From an uncultured Oscillospiraceae bacterium (lineage in GTDB: Bacteria; Bacillota; Clostridia; Oscillospirales; Oscillospiraceae): a stretch of 64,000 bases of DNA. Position numbers and translations under genes: made by a program. The notes under the pieces were generated by a model, which saw only the letters and a list, made by a program, of their open reading frames with translations, made no database searches and was not told where the DNA came from. This document shows, piece by piece, positions 48,782 through 57,496 of this stretch. Position 1 is the stretch's first letter; the number at the start of each line of letters is the position of its first letter. The stretch is from the NCBI GenBank assembly GCA_910579965.1, contig CAJTWF010000004.1:45958-109957 (forward strand), read 5' to 3'.

Positions 48782-50062
48782 TTACAGCCGGAGCAGGCCC
48801 CTGTCCGCCATGCGCTGGGCCGAGAGGAGCACTCCCAGCTTGGCGTGCTGCCAGGTGAGCCCGCCCTGGAAGTACACGGCGTAGGGGGGACGGATAGGCC
48901 CGTCGGCGCTCAGCTCGATGCTGCTGCCCTGAACAAAGGCCCCGGCGGCCATGATGACCTGGCTGTCGTAGCCTGGCATGTCGCCGGGGATGGGGGCGGC
49001 GAAGCTGTCCACCGGCGCGGCCGCCTGGATGCCCTCGCAGAAGGCGCACATGGCCGCCTCGCTGCCCAGCTCCACCGCCTGGATGATGTCGCACCGCTTC
49101 TCCTCCGCCCCGGGGACGCAGCGAAAGCCCAGGCTCTCGTAGAGCCCGGCGGCGAACACCGCCCCCTTCAGCGCCCCGGCCACCACCGTGGGGGCCAGGA
49201 AGAAGCCCTGATAGAAGGCCGGCAGGATGCCCAGGTTGGCCCCCACCTCCTGGCCCAATCCCGGGGCGGAGAGGCGGTAGGCGCATCGGTCCACGCATTC
49301 CCGGGAGCCGCAGATGTACCCGCCGATGGGGGCAAGCCCGCCGCCGGGGTTCTTGATGAGGGAGCCCACCGCCATGTCCGCGCCCACGTCCGTGGGCTCC
49401 AGCACGTCCACAAACTCGCCGTAGCAGTTGTCCACCATCACCAGCACGTCCGGCTTCATGCCCTTGCAGAAGGCGATCAGCTCGCCGATCTGCTCCACGG
49501 AGAAGGAGGGGCGGGTGGCGTAGCCCTTGCTGCGCTGGATGGTGATGAGCTTGGTCCTGGAGCTGATGGCGTCACGGATGGCCGGGTAGTCAAAGCCGCC
49601 GTCCGCCGTCAGATCCGCCTGCCGGTAGCGCACGCCGTACTCGGCCAGGGAGCAGGGGCTGGGCCGGATGCCGATGACCTCCTGGAGGGTGTCATAGGGC
49701 GCTCCCACGGGGGAGAGGACCTCGTCCCCGGGCAGGAGGCTGGCGGACAGGGCCACGGCCAGGGCGTGGGTGCCGCAGGTGATCTGGGGCCGCACAAGAG
49801 CGGCGGGGGCGTGGAACACGTCCGCGTAGACCCGCTCCAGCCGGTCCCTTCCATCGTCATCGTACCCGTAGCCGGTGGTGGCGGCGAAGTGGTTGGCGCC
49901 CACCCGGTTCTTCTGCATGGCGGAGAGGACCTTGGCCTGGTTGATCTCCGCCGTCCGGTCAATCTCCAGAAACCGGTCTGCCAGCCGGGCAAGGACGGCC
50001 TCCCCCCGGTCAAAGACCTCACGGCTCACGCCCAGCTGCTGATATATGGTATATAGTTCCAC
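48782..50062 (-). CDS. YnbB-type PLP enzyme (aluminium-resistance/methionine gamma-lyase family)
   Basis: A 426-residue fold type I PLP enzyme of the family annotated as aluminium resistance protein, related to Cys/Met metabolism enzymes. The PLP lysine is in GSLIKNPGGGLAPIGGY (about 240); family segments include QITCGTHALAVALSASLLPGD and VMVDNCYGEFVD. The GTG start at 50062 has AAAGGAGGAGC just upstream; a longer TTG start would include the ribosome site. The exact reaction is not established for the family. It pairs with the acetyltransferase gene. Confidence 0.87.
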   Translation of the reverse strand: MELYTIYQQLGVSREVFDRGEAVLARLADRFLEIDRTAEINQAKVLSAMQKNRVGANHFAATTGYGYDDDGRDRLERVYADVFHAPAALVRPQITCGTHALAVALSASLLPGDEVLSPVGAPYDTLQEVIGIRPSPCSLAEYGVRYRQADLTADGGFDYPAIRDAISSRTKLITIQRSKGYATRPSFSVEQIGELIAFCKGMKPDVLVMVDNCYGEFVDVLEPTDVGADMAVGSLIKNPGGGLAPIGGYICGSRECVDRCAYRLSAPGLGQEVGANLGILPAFYQGFFLAPTVVAGALKGAVFAAGLYESLGFRCVPGAEEKRCDIIQAVELGSEAAMCAFCEGIQAAAPVDSFAAPIPGDMPGYDSQVIMAAGAFVQGSSIELSADGPIRPPYAVYFQGGLTWQHAKLGVLLSAQRMADRGLLRL

Positions 50063-50430
50063 AAATGCTCCTCCTTTGCTGAACAAAATGGCGAAAAAAG
50101 TTTAACATGGAAGGGCGGCTATTGCAAGCCCCATCTTGTCCGCTTCCCTGGAAAAACGGCGCAGAGGGGCCTCCGTTATGCCCGAGAAATGTTGATTGGT
50201 GGCGGATTGTGTCGGCTGGCTCTGATTTTTCGACAAAATTGGAAATTATTCCCTGATTTGTCGAAATAAACAGAACGAAAATGGAGAAAAAACTTCAAAT
50301 TTTGCTTGTATTTCCTGTCTTTTTATGGTAATTTGTAAGCGAGGCAAGATGAAGCTTCAGGATTTCGTCTAAACGGACGGATGGCCCTCTATTCATGTCG
50401 ACATGCAAATTACTGAAAGGAAACACGCGT
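50063..50430. other. 368-base regulatory gap between the PLP enzyme gene and spo0A
   Basis: No gene is seen. The right two thirds are AT-rich and hold the two 0A boxes, a possible SigA promoter (TTGCTT at about 50303 and TATGGT at about 50325), and the spo0A ribosome site. The left part holds the divergent promoter region of the PLP enzyme gene, without a clear hexamer pair. Confidence 0.6.
50229..50265. promoter_or_regulatory. Two inverted Spo0A boxes upstream of spo0A
   Basis: TTTGTCGAA occurs on the plus strand at 50257-50265 and on the minus strand at 50237-50229, both perfect matches to the 0A box, with centres 28 bases apart. They lie about 170-200 bases ahead of spo0A. GGAAATT (50241-50247) and GTCGAAAT could form a SigH-like promoter over the second box; TTGCTT/TATGGT nearer the gene is a possible SigA promoter. 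Confidence 0.85.
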
Positions 50431-51180
50431 ATGGACAACAGAATAAAAGTCATGCTGACGGACGTAAACGAGGACGCCCGCAGTATGCTGCAGGACGCCC
50501 TGGAGAAAACGGGACGTTTTACAGTCGTCGGCTCTACCGGCGACGGCAATGAGGTATTGCAGATGGTTGCCGACGCAAAGCCGGACGTGCTGGTGCTGGA
50601 TCTGATCCTGCCGGGTATGGACGGGCTGGGGATCCTGCGCCGTTTGGACGGTGAGAAACGGCCCAAGATCCTGGCGGTCTCCAACTTTGTTACCCAGGAG
50701 GTGGTGGCGGAGGCGGGCAATCTGGGCGCGTCCATGTTCCTGAGCAAGCCGTATAACGAATCGGCAATGGTTGAGCACCTCATCAGTCTGGCGGAGAAGA
50801 ACGAGAAGCAGCTCCACGGACCGGGCCTGGAGGAGCTTGTGACCTCCATTATCCACGAGGTGGGCGTACCGGCCCATATCAAGGGTTATCAGTATGTCCG
50901 TGAGGCCATTATGATAACGGTGGAGAATATGGACGTCATCAACTCCGTCACCAAGGTGCTCTATCCAGAGGTTGCCAAGCGATACCACACCACCCCCAGC
51001 CGGGTGGAGCGGGCCATACGCCACGCCATTGAGGTCGCCTGGGACAGGGGAGATCTGGAGACCTTGCAGCGCTTTTTCGGCTACACAGTGAGCAATGCCA
51101 AGGGCAAGCCCACCAACTCTGAGTTTATCGCCATGATTAGTGACAGGATCCGGCTGAAGATGAAAATCACCACAGCCTGA
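50431..51180 (+). CDS. spo0A: Sporulation master regulator Spo0A
   Basis: A 249-residue phosphorelay regulator that starts sporulation. The receiver (about 1-118) has phospho-acceptor VLVLDLILPGMDG (Asp about 52) and FLSKPYN. The C-terminal Spo0A DNA-binding domain is unmistakable: HEVGVPAHIKGYQYVREAI (about 146), TPSRVERAIRHAIEVAW (recognition helix about 190) and KPTNSEFIAMISD. Oddly, the acidic pair near residue 10 reads TDVN rather than the usual DDN, so one metal-binding acid is replaced by Val. ATG 50431 follows AAAGGAAAC. Confidence 0.96.
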   Translation: MDNRIKVMLTDVNEDARSMLQDALEKTGRFTVVGSTGDGNEVLQMVADAKPDVLVLDLILPGMDGLGILRRLDGEKRPKILAVSNFVTQEVVAEAGNLGASMFLSKPYNESAMVEHLISLAEKNEKQLHGPGLEELVTSIIHEVGVPAHIKGYQYVREAIMITVENMDVINSVTKVLYPEVAKRYHTTPSRVERAIRHAIEVAWDRGDLETLQRFFGYTVSNAKGKPTNSEFIAMISDRIRLKMKITTA

Positions 51181-51272
51181 GGAGTGTGCCGCGCCGCGCA
51201 CACGGCATTCGAACAGAGACAAAGTGAAGAGAGACAGGAGACTGCCGGGCCCTTTGCCCGCTCACAGATACA

Positions 51273-51315
51273 CGCTCCCCCTCGCCATGCGCGGCGGCGG
51301 GGGAGCGCGTTTTTT
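51273..51315 (+). terminator. Intrinsic terminator downstream of spo0A
   Basis: A 9-bp stem CGCTCCCCC/GGGGGAGCG (51273-51281 with 51299-51307) is followed by CG and a TTTTTT tract (51310-51315), about 95 bases after the spo0A stop. Confidence 0.8.
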
Positions 51316-51325
51316 ATGCAGACAG

Positions 51326-51355
51326 GGGCGCTCCGGAACTGCCGCCGGAGCGCCC
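51326..51355 (-). terminator. Inverted repeat downstream of rsfS
   Basis: A perfect 11-bp stem GGGCGCTCCGG/CCGGAGCGCCC with an 8-base loop lies 65 bases beyond the rsfS stop on the minus strand. No T tract follows, so termination is only likely. Confidence 0.5.
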
Positions 51356-51419
51356 TGATGCTGTGACTGCTCTTCCGCTCCGCCCTCACAGCGGCAGCCG
51401 CCGCAGAAAGGGCGGGGGA

Positions 51420-51770
51420 TTAGTTGAGCGCTATATCAATGGGTTTCCCGTCGCTCCACAGCCGCTCCAGGCCGTAGAACTCCCTGGCCTCGCTGTTGAA
51501 CACGTGGACCACCAGACATCCGTAGTCCAGCAGGACCCAGATGCCGCCCCGGTGACCCTCCCGGTGCAGGGGCTTCTCTCCTGCCTCGGCCTCCAGCTTC
51601 TCCTCCACCGCGTCGCACAGGGCGTTGATCTGGGTGTTGCTGGACCCGGTGCAGATGACGAAGTAGTCCGCCAGGACGGTGAGCTCCGTGACCTCCATGA
51701 CCCGGATCTCCTCGCCCTTCTTTCCGTCCAGAGCCTTTGCCGCCAAAACGGCCAGTTCCTTTGGTGTCAT
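51420..51770 (-). CDS. rsfS: Ribosome silencing factor RsfS (YqeL/YbeB)
   Basis: A 116-residue protein that binds ribosomal protein L14 and blocks subunit joining in starvation. Family stretches are ADYFVICTGSSNTQINALCDAVEE and the YGCLVVHVF..EAREFYGLERLW ending. ATG 51770 follows AAAGGAG; an upstream frame extension has no homology. It is last in the conserved yhbY-nadD-yqeK-rsfS order, here with two LCP genes inserted. Confidence 0.95.
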   Translation of the reverse strand: MTPKELAVLAAKALDGKKGEEIRVMEVTELTVLADYFVICTGSSNTQINALCDAVEEKLEAEAGEKPLHREGHRGGIWVLLDYGCLVVHVFNSEAREFYGLERLWSDGKPIDIALN

Positions 51771-51836
51771 ATCCTTGCTCCTTTCATATTTGTGTCCCTC
51801 TCCGAGGAAAGGGGAATCCATGTCTTCTTCCGCGGC

Positions 51837-53618
51837 CTACAGCCAGCCCGGGGGCACCGTGTCCACCGGCTGGTCCGCGGGCGGCTCCGGCGGAGGAGCC
51901 GGCTGATCCGGTTCCTGGACAGGCAGATCCGGCGTCTGTCCGGGCTGGTCCTCCGTGGGCGGGGCCGGCGCGTCGCCCTCTGCCGGCTGGCCGGGGTCAG
52001 CGCCGGCGGCGGGGGGAGCGTTGTCCACAGGGGTGTCGGGCAGGGTGACGGGATCGCCGGGGCCGGGCGCGGCAGGCAGGCTCTCATCCGGCGGGGGAGC
52101 GGGCTCATCGGTGAGGGGCGTGCCGTCCTGGTCCGTGTAGACGATGCTTCCGTTCTCGTCCAGGATGTAGTAGTTGCCCGCCTCATCCTGCTCCGGCTTG
52201 ACCGGGGGCGTACCGTAGACCAGATTTCCGCCGTCGTCGTAGTAGGCCTCGCCCCGCCGCACGGCCATGATGGCGTTGTGCTGGGTGTCCCGGAGGGAGC
52301 CGGTGGAGGAGGCGATGTCCCCGTTGGAGCGGATGCTCATGGCGTCCAGCATGGACGTGGTCACCTGCTGCTCATAGGGGTTGAACCGCTCGTTGACCAG
52401 CTTCACCACCTCCCGGGGGTAGATGGTCACGTAGGACTGCTCCATGTGGGTGTCCCGGCTCCAGGCGGAGCCCCAGTAATCCCCGGGGAGGGTGCAGGTG
52501 TACACGTCTCCCATGTTCAGGGCAGGCGTGCCGTTGAGGCCCAGCACGTTGGCGGCGAACCACACCACGGAGCCGGCCTCCAGGTCCGTCTCCACGTTGT
52601 CCATGGCAAGGTCAATGTATGCCTTGATCTTGCCCCAGTGCTCCAGGCTCAGGCACTTTTTGATGAGGGCCTTCATGAACGCCTGCTGCACCTCCACCCG
52701 CTTGATGTCGCCCTCGCTGTAGCGGCGGAAGCGGACCAGCTGCATGGCGTGCTCCCCGTCCAGGGTCTGCACGCCCTTTTTCAGGTGGATGTGGAGGTCC
52801 TGGTAGGGGTCGTCGTAGTTCATGTCCTGGGGCACGTCGAACTCCACGCCATCCACCAGATCCACCAGCTCCACAAACATGCTCAGCTCCACCTTTACAT
52901 AGAAGTCCGGCTTGAAGCCCACCAGCTTCTGGATCCGGCCGGCCAGGGAGTCGATGCTGCCGGTGCGGGAGTAGACGGAGTTGATCTTCTTGATGTCCCA
53001 CCGCTCGTTAATCATGGTGTCCCGTGGGATGGACATGATGCTCACGTCCTGCTCCTTGGTGTCGTAGGTGACCACCATGAGGGTGTCGGTGTTGCCGTCG
53101 TCCATGTCCGTGCCCACCAGGAGGAAGGTGTACACGCCCTCCCTCCGGTTGCCGGAGACGGTGGGCATGTCGCCGGTGTAGCCGTCATCGGGGTAGAGCT
53201 CGTCGTCCGTGGGACCCGCGGGAGCCGCGTCGTCCGGGTCCTTCACCGGGTCCTTCTCGGGGGTCTTGACTGTTGTTTTGGGCTGGTCCTCGGGGAGGGG
53301 CGGGGGCTTGATCCACGCCCGCAGGGCGAGCCCTGCGGCCAGGGCGATCACCGCGATGCAGCCCACCACGGCCACCAGAATTTTGCCCTTCCCGCTGTCC
53401 CAGAAGTCTCCCCAGCGGTCACCCAGACTCCTCCCGGGTTCCCCGGGCTCCTTGGGCGCTCTGCTCTCCCGGATGCGCCTTGCAGGAGCGGGGTCCTCCG
53501 CAAAAGGATCTGCCGGGGCGGCGGGGGAGGGGGCAAAGGGGTCCGCATCCTGGCGCGCTGCCTTGCCGTCGGAGGCCTTCTCGGGACGGGGGGCCTCCCG
53601 TCTTCCTTTATAACCCAT
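51837..53618 (-). CDS. LytR-CpsA-Psr (LCP) family cell-envelope protein
   Basis: A 593-residue membrane protein. The cytoplasmic N-terminus (about 1-78) is charged and proline-rich; TM (about 80-102); LCP domain (about 160-390) with TFLLVGTD, SIMSIPRDTM, KINSVYSRTG, DVPQDMNYDD and LVRFRRYSEGD. LCP enzymes attach wall teichoic acids or other glycopolymers to peptidoglycan from a polyprenyl carrier. The C-terminal 120 residues are Pro/Asp/Gly-rich and disordered. It is paralogous to the preceding gene in the operon. Confidence 0.92.
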   Translation of the reverse strand: MGYKGRREAPRPEKASDGKAARQDADPFAPSPAAPADPFAEDPAPARRIRESRAPKEPGEPGRSLGDRWGDFWDSGKGKILVAVVGCIAVIALAAGLALRAWIKPPPLPEDQPKTTVKTPEKDPVKDPDDAAPAGPTDDELYPDDGYTGDMPTVSGNRREGVYTFLLVGTDMDDGNTDTLMVVTYDTKEQDVSIMSIPRDTMINERWDIKKINSVYSRTGSIDSLAGRIQKLVGFKPDFYVKVELSMFVELVDLVDGVEFDVPQDMNYDDPYQDLHIHLKKGVQTLDGEHAMQLVRFRRYSEGDIKRVEVQQAFMKALIKKCLSLEHWGKIKAYIDLAMDNVETDLEAGSVVWFAANVLGLNGTPALNMGDVYTCTLPGDYWGSAWSRDTHMEQSYVTIYPREVVKLVNERFNPYEQQVTTSMLDAMSIRSNGDIASSTGSLRDTQHNAIMAVRRGEAYYDDGGNLVYGTPPVKPEQDEAGNYYILDENGSIVYTDQDGTPLTDEPAPPPDESLPAAPGPGDPVTLPDTPVDNAPPAAGADPGQPAEGDAPAPPTEDQPGQTPDLPVQEPDQPAPPPEPPADQPVDTVPPGWL

Positions 53619-53660
53619 ATTCTCTCTGTCCTTTCAGGATAGATATTCTGTCTCTGTCAA

Positions 53661-55361
53661 TTAAACCACAGGGCTGCCCTCGTCCGGCGGCGGGACCGGG
53701 TCCTCCGGGGGAGTGGGCTCCGGCGCTGTCTGGTCCGGCGGGGGAGGAGGGGGCGTGGGGTCTGCCGTGTCAGGCGGCGTGGTTCCCGGGTCTGCCGTGT
53801 CGGGAGGCGTGGTTCCCGGGTCTGCCGTGTCGGGAGGCGTGGTTCCCGGGTCCGTCGTGTCGGGGGGCGTGGTTCCCGGGTCTGCCGTGTCAGGGGGTGT
53901 GGTTCCCGGGTCCGGCGTGTCAGGAGGCGTGGTTCCCGGGTCCGTCGTGTCAGGGGGTGTGGTTCCCGGGTCCGGCGTGTCAGGGGGCGTTGTCCCCGGA
54001 TCCGCCGTGTCAGGAGGCGTAGCGCCGGGATCCGCCGCGCCGGATCCCTCTCCCAGCTGGCCGGCGTTCTCATCCGACGGCGGGTCAGGCTCCTGGGCGG
54101 ACGCATCGCCGCCGGAGGAGCTGCCGGGCGGGGGCGCGTTGGGGTCCGCCACCACGCCGGTGGGCTCGGTGGTGGTCACGCCGCCGCCGGCGGTACCGGC
54201 GGAGCCGGAGGCGGGCTTGGCCCACTTGGCGTCCAGCAGCTCCCCATTGGTCACGTAGCAGGAGCCGTCCTTGCTGCGCACCATGATCTGGAGGCTGTCC
54301 GCCGTGATCTCCTGGTTATAGGGGTTGAACTGTTCGTTGACCAGGGGGACGATCTCCTCGCCGTTGGGGAAGAGGTAGTCGCCGCCCCGATACTTGCCCA
54401 CGTCGATGTAGGGCAGGGTGCTGGACTGCATGGTCTCCAGGTCCACGCTCAGGGCCTTGGAGGCGAACCAGGTCAGCTCGCTCACCTTCAGATCCGTCTC
54501 CACGTTGTCCATGAAGATGTTGATGAACTCCCCGATCTTGGTCATGTTCTTCAGCTGGAGCACCTCCTTGGCCATGGCCTTGAGGAAGTCCCGCTGGGTG
54601 TTCATGCGGCCGGTGTCGTTGTACCCGGCCTTGTAGCCGTTGTCGTTGCGGTAGCGGAGCATGGCCATGGCCTGCTCTGCGTTCAGGTGCTGCATGCCCT
54701 TGTTGAGGTGGATGTGGAGGTTTTGATAGTCGTCGTCGTAGTTCATGTTCCGGGGCACGTCGAAGTCCACGCCCCCCACGGCCTTCACGATCTCCCCCAC
54801 GGCCTTCCACTCGATGATGACGTGGAAATCCGGCATTACGCCGGTGAGATAGGCCACCTGCTTTTTCAGACCCTCCATGCCGCCGCCGCTGGACTCCTTG
54901 GCGTTGAAGACGCTGTTAACCTTCTTGACGGACCAGGGCACGTTGACCACCGTGTCCCGGGGGATGCTCATCATGTTCACATGACTGTTTGGCACATCGT
55001 AGGACACCAGGATAAGGGTGTCCGTATTGCCGCCGCCGGCGGTGTCCCGGCCGATGAGCAGGAAGGTGAAGTAGTCCTCCTTCCGTCCGGTGAGGACCTG
55101 CTCGCCGTCCCCGTCCTCCTCGGGCTTCCGGTTGGGATTGTTGTTGTTGACCAGGGGGCGGTCGTTGTCCTTCACGTCCGGGGCCCGGACAAACAGGAAC
55201 CACCAGCCTGCCCCCGCCAGGACCAGCACGGCCAGCAGGCAGAGAACGGCCGCCATGGCCTTCTTCCCGCCGCTCCAGCCGCCGGAGGAATGCTTCTCCT
55301 CCTCATAGAGATCGCCGCTCCGGCGTCCGCCGGCCTCCCGCTTGCCTTTTGTTCTGCTCAT
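53661..55361 (-). CDS. LCP family protein with C-terminal ten-residue repeats
   Basis: A 566-residue LCP protein: short cytoplasmic head, TM (about 34-56), LCP domain (about 90-330; TFLLIGRDT, SIPRDTVVN, KVNSVFNAK, DVPRNMNYDD, MLRYRNDNGYKAGY). A long Pro/Thr/Asp tail (about 400-566) contains about nine copies of a ten-residue unit (DPGTTPPDTx). It is likely a glycopolymer ligase whose tail spans the wall. The ATG overlaps the nadD-yqeK stop as ATGA. Confidence 0.92.
   Translation of the reverse strand: MSRTKGKREAGGRRSGDLYEEEKHSSGGWSGGKKAMAAVLCLLAVLVLAGAGWWFLFVRAPDVKDNDRPLVNNNNPNRKPEEDGDGEQVLTGRKEDYFTFLLIGRDTAGGGNTDTLILVSYDVPNSHVNMMSIPRDTVVNVPWSVKKVNSVFNAKESSGGGMEGLKKQVAYLTGVMPDFHVIIEWKAVGEIVKAVGGVDFDVPRNMNYDDDYQNLHIHLNKGMQHLNAEQAMAMLRYRNDNGYKAGYNDTGRMNTQRDFLKAMAKEVLQLKNMTKIGEFINIFMDNVETDLKVSELTWFASKALSVDLETMQSSTLPYIDVGKYRGGDYLFPNGEEIVPLVNEQFNPYNQEITADSLQIMVRSKDGSCYVTNGELLDAKWAKPASGSAGTAGGGVTTTEPTGVVADPNAPPPGSSSGGDASAQEPDPPSDENAGQLGEGSGAADPGATPPDTADPGTTPPDTPDPGTTPPDTTDPGTTPPDTPDPGTTPPDTADPGTTPPDTTDPGTTPPDTADPGTTPPDTADPGTTPPDTADPTPPPPPPDQTAPEPTPPEDPVPPPDEGSPVV
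53761..54030 (-). repeat. Nine tandem 30-bp repeats inside the LCP gene
   Basis: Nine consecutive 30-base units in exact register (53761, 53791, ... 54001), each encoding DPGTTPPDTx with x = Ala, Thr or Pro. The first eight are nearly identical; the unit at 54001 is the most diverged. Length is a multiple of three, so copy number can change without frameshift. Confidence 0.95.
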
Positions 55362-56548
55362 GTCAGCTTTCCTTTCAGATAGTCCCTCGCATACACACTG
55401 TTGGAATGGACTGCCATTCCTCTCTTTTTCAGATCGTGGACCGCCATGGTCAGCCCCAGCAGCATGGCCCGGTCCAAATCCTGGAAGGCCAGCTCCCGCA
55501 GCTCGGTGAGATCGCAGAAATCCCGGGTGGGCTCAATGTAGTCGGCCAGGTAGATGATCTTCTCCAGAGTGGTCATGTCCGCCTTTCCGGTGGTGTGCCA
55601 GCGGATGGCGCTCTCCACCTGGGGGGACACGCCGAACTGATGCCGGGCTGCCGCCGCGCCGGTGAGGGCGTGGAGCAGCTTCTCCTCCCGCTGCTCCTCC
55701 GGGTCCAGGGGGATACCATATTGACGGCAGATCTCCAGATGTTGTTCCCTGTCCAGCTTTTTTGTGCAGTCGTGGAGCAGGGCGGCCCGTCGGGCCTCCT
55801 CCTCGTCCGCGCCCCAGCGCCGGGCCAGGGCCGCCGCCGTCTCCTCCGTGCCCAGCACGTGGGGGATCCGCCGGCGCTTGAGCATACTGAGCCCGGCGCA
55901 GCGCAGATCCTCCAGGGACAGACGCAGGGGGTCCGCCGGCACGCCGTAGAGCCCCCGGCGGAGAATATAGCCGTACACAGCCGGGTCCAGATACGCCTGT
56001 CCCTGGCCCTGGGAGAGCTCCCGGCGGAGCCGGGTGGAGGAGATATCCACGATTTTCGGCAGGGCAACGGTCACGGACTTGGCCCCCAGCATGGCGGACA
56101 GGTGCTCCCGCTGGACGGCGAAGAGCTCCTCTGTGTCCGCCTCGCTGCGGCCGAAGGCGCAGAGGGTGCACCATCTGGCCAGCTTCTCCGGGCTCTTCCA
56201 GCGGTGAAAGGTGAGGTACATGTCCGTGCCCATGAGCAGATACAGCCGGGCCCGGGGGTGGGCCTCCCGGACAGCGCGGACCGTGTCCACGGTGTAGCTG
56301 GTTCCCCGGCGGTCCAGCTCCAGGCTGGAGGCCTCCGCCATGGGCCCCACGGCCTCCGCCGCCAGAGCCGTCATGGCCAGCCGGTCCTCCGGGGGCGCCG
56401 CGTCGGGGGAGAGGTCCTTGTGGGGCGGCATTCCGGCGGGGACCAGCAGCAGCTTGTCCAGCTTCAGGTACGCCGCAGCGAATTTGGCCGCCTCCATGTG
56501 GCCCAGATGGATGGGGTTGAAGGTACCCCCATAGATTCCGATCTTCAC
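55358..56548 (-). CDS. nadD: NadD-YqeK fusion: nicotinate-nucleotide adenylyltransferase with HD phosphohydrolase
   Basis: A 396-residue two-domain protein. Residues about 1-200 are NadD (GGTFNPIHLGH about 6-16; DISSTRLRRELSQG near 185), which makes deamido-NAD from NaMN and ATP. Residues about 205-396 are a YqeK-type HD domain (LLHDCTKK, ARHQFGVSP, IIYLADYIEP), a hydrolase of diadenosine tetraphosphate. In B. subtilis these are adjacent separate genes. The GTG at 56548 follows GGGAGGG. The domains are joined without a stop. Confidence 0.94.
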   Translation of the reverse strand: MKIGIYGGTFNPIHLGHMEAAKFAAAYLKLDKLLLVPAGMPPHKDLSPDAAPPEDRLAMTALAAEAVGPMAEASSLELDRRGTSYTVDTVRAVREAHPRARLYLLMGTDMYLTFHRWKSPEKLARWCTLCAFGRSEADTEELFAVQREHLSAMLGAKSVTVALPKIVDISSTRLRRELSQGQGQAYLDPAVYGYILRRGLYGVPADPLRLSLEDLRCAGLSMLKRRRIPHVLGTEETAAALARRWGADEEEARRAALLHDCTKKLDREQHLEICRQYGIPLDPEEQREEKLLHALTGAAAARHQFGVSPQVESAIRWHTTGKADMTTLEKIIYLADYIEPTRDFCDLTELRELAFQDLDRAMLLGLTMAVHDLKKRGMAVHSNSVYARDYLKGKLT

Positions 56549-56564
56549 CAGAATCCCTCCCCGG

Positions 56565-56894
56565 TTATTGTTTCCCCTGCCTGGGGGGCCGGTCCTTGAC
56601 CAGTTCAATCCGCCGGCGGCTCTTGTCGTAGTGCCGGCGGTAGAGGACGAACTTGCTGCCGATGACCTGGACGGACTCGCTGCGGGTCAGCTTCGCCAGC
56701 TGCTCGCAGGCCTCCCGGGCGGTGAGCATGGAGTTCTCCAGCACCCGGCCCTTGATGAGCTCCCTGGCCTCCAGGGCGTCGTTGGCCTGCTTGACCAGGT
56801 TGTCGCTGATGCCGTCCTTGCCCACGTGGAGGATGGTGTCCAGGGAGTTGGCCAGGCCCCGCAGCTGGGCGCGCTGTTTGCTTGTCAGTTCCAT
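56565..56894 (-). CDS. yhbY: YhbY family ribosome-assembly RNA-binding protein
   Basis: A 109-residue CRM-domain protein that associates with pre-50S particles. Family features are MELTSKQRAQLRGLANSLD, HVGKDGISDNLV and the GSKFVLYR segment. ATG 56894 overlaps the rdgB stop region (56896). It is next to nadD, as in other Firmicutes (yqeI). Confidence 0.93.
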   Translation of the reverse strand: MELTSKQRAQLRGLANSLDTILHVGKDGISDNLVKQANDALEARELIKGRVLENSMLTAREACEQLAKLTRSESVQVIGSKFVLYRRHYDKSRRRIELVKDRPPRQGKQ

Positions 56895-56895
56895 C

Positions 56896-57495
56896 TTATT
56901 TACCAGCCCCTTCCAGATAGGTCCGCAGCTTCCCGTCAAAGACCTCCAGAGCCTTGCCCCTGTGGGACACCGCCGCCTTCTCCTCCGGCGTCAGCTGGGC
57001 GTAGGTCTTGCGCAGCTGGGGGAGGAAGAACACCGGGTCATAGCCAAACCCGCCGTCCCCCTGGGGGGCGAAGGCGATGGTGCCCGGGCACTCCCCCTGG
57101 GCCTCGATCACGTCCCCGTTGGGGAAGACGCAGGCGATGGCGCTGGTGAAGTGGGCGGCGCGGCTTCCGGCCCCCCGCATGTTCTCCAGCAGCAGGCGGT
57201 AGCGGCCTGTGTCGTCCAGGTCCGGACCGCCGTAGCGGGCGGAGTAGACCCCCGGCGCGCCGTTGAGGGCGTCCACGCACACGCCGGAGTCGTCGGCAAT
57301 GGCGGGCAGGCCGCAGGCTTCCATGACGGCCCGTGCCTTCAGGAGGGCGTTCTCCGCGAAGGTCTCCCCGGTCTCCTCCACGTCCACGTGGAGCCCCAGA
57401 TCCGACTGGAGGACCACCTCCACCCCGTGGGCGGACAGAATGGCCTGCATCTCCGCAAGTTTGTGCTTATTTTGTGAAGCAAGTACGAATTTCAT
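56896..57495 (-). CDS. rdgB: XTP/dITP pyrophosphatase, RdgB/HAM1 type
   Basis: A 199-residue NTP pyrophosphatase that removes deaminated purine nucleotides such as XTP and dITP. Motifs are ASQNKHKLAEM (about 5-15), ADDSGVCVDAL (about 66-76), GGFGYDPVF and SHRGKAL near the C-terminus. ATG 57495 lies one base after the rph stop; the longer frame upstream would overlap rph. The pairing with rph is common in Firmicutes. Confidence 0.96.
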   Translation of the reverse strand: MKFVLASQNKHKLAEMQAILSAHGVEVVLQSDLGLHVDVEETGETFAENALLKARAVMEACGLPAIADDSGVCVDALNGAPGVYSARYGGPDLDDTGRYRLLLENMRGAGSRAAHFTSAIACVFPNGDVIEAQGECPGTIAFAPQGDGGFGYDPVFFLPQLRKTYAQLTPEEKAAVSHRGKALEVFDGKLRTYLEGAGK

Positions 57496-57496
57496 G

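Noticed and set aside
53761..54030. CRISPR-like array of 30-bp repeats
   Set aside because: Units are contiguous without unique spacers and encode in-frame protein repeats of an LCP protein.
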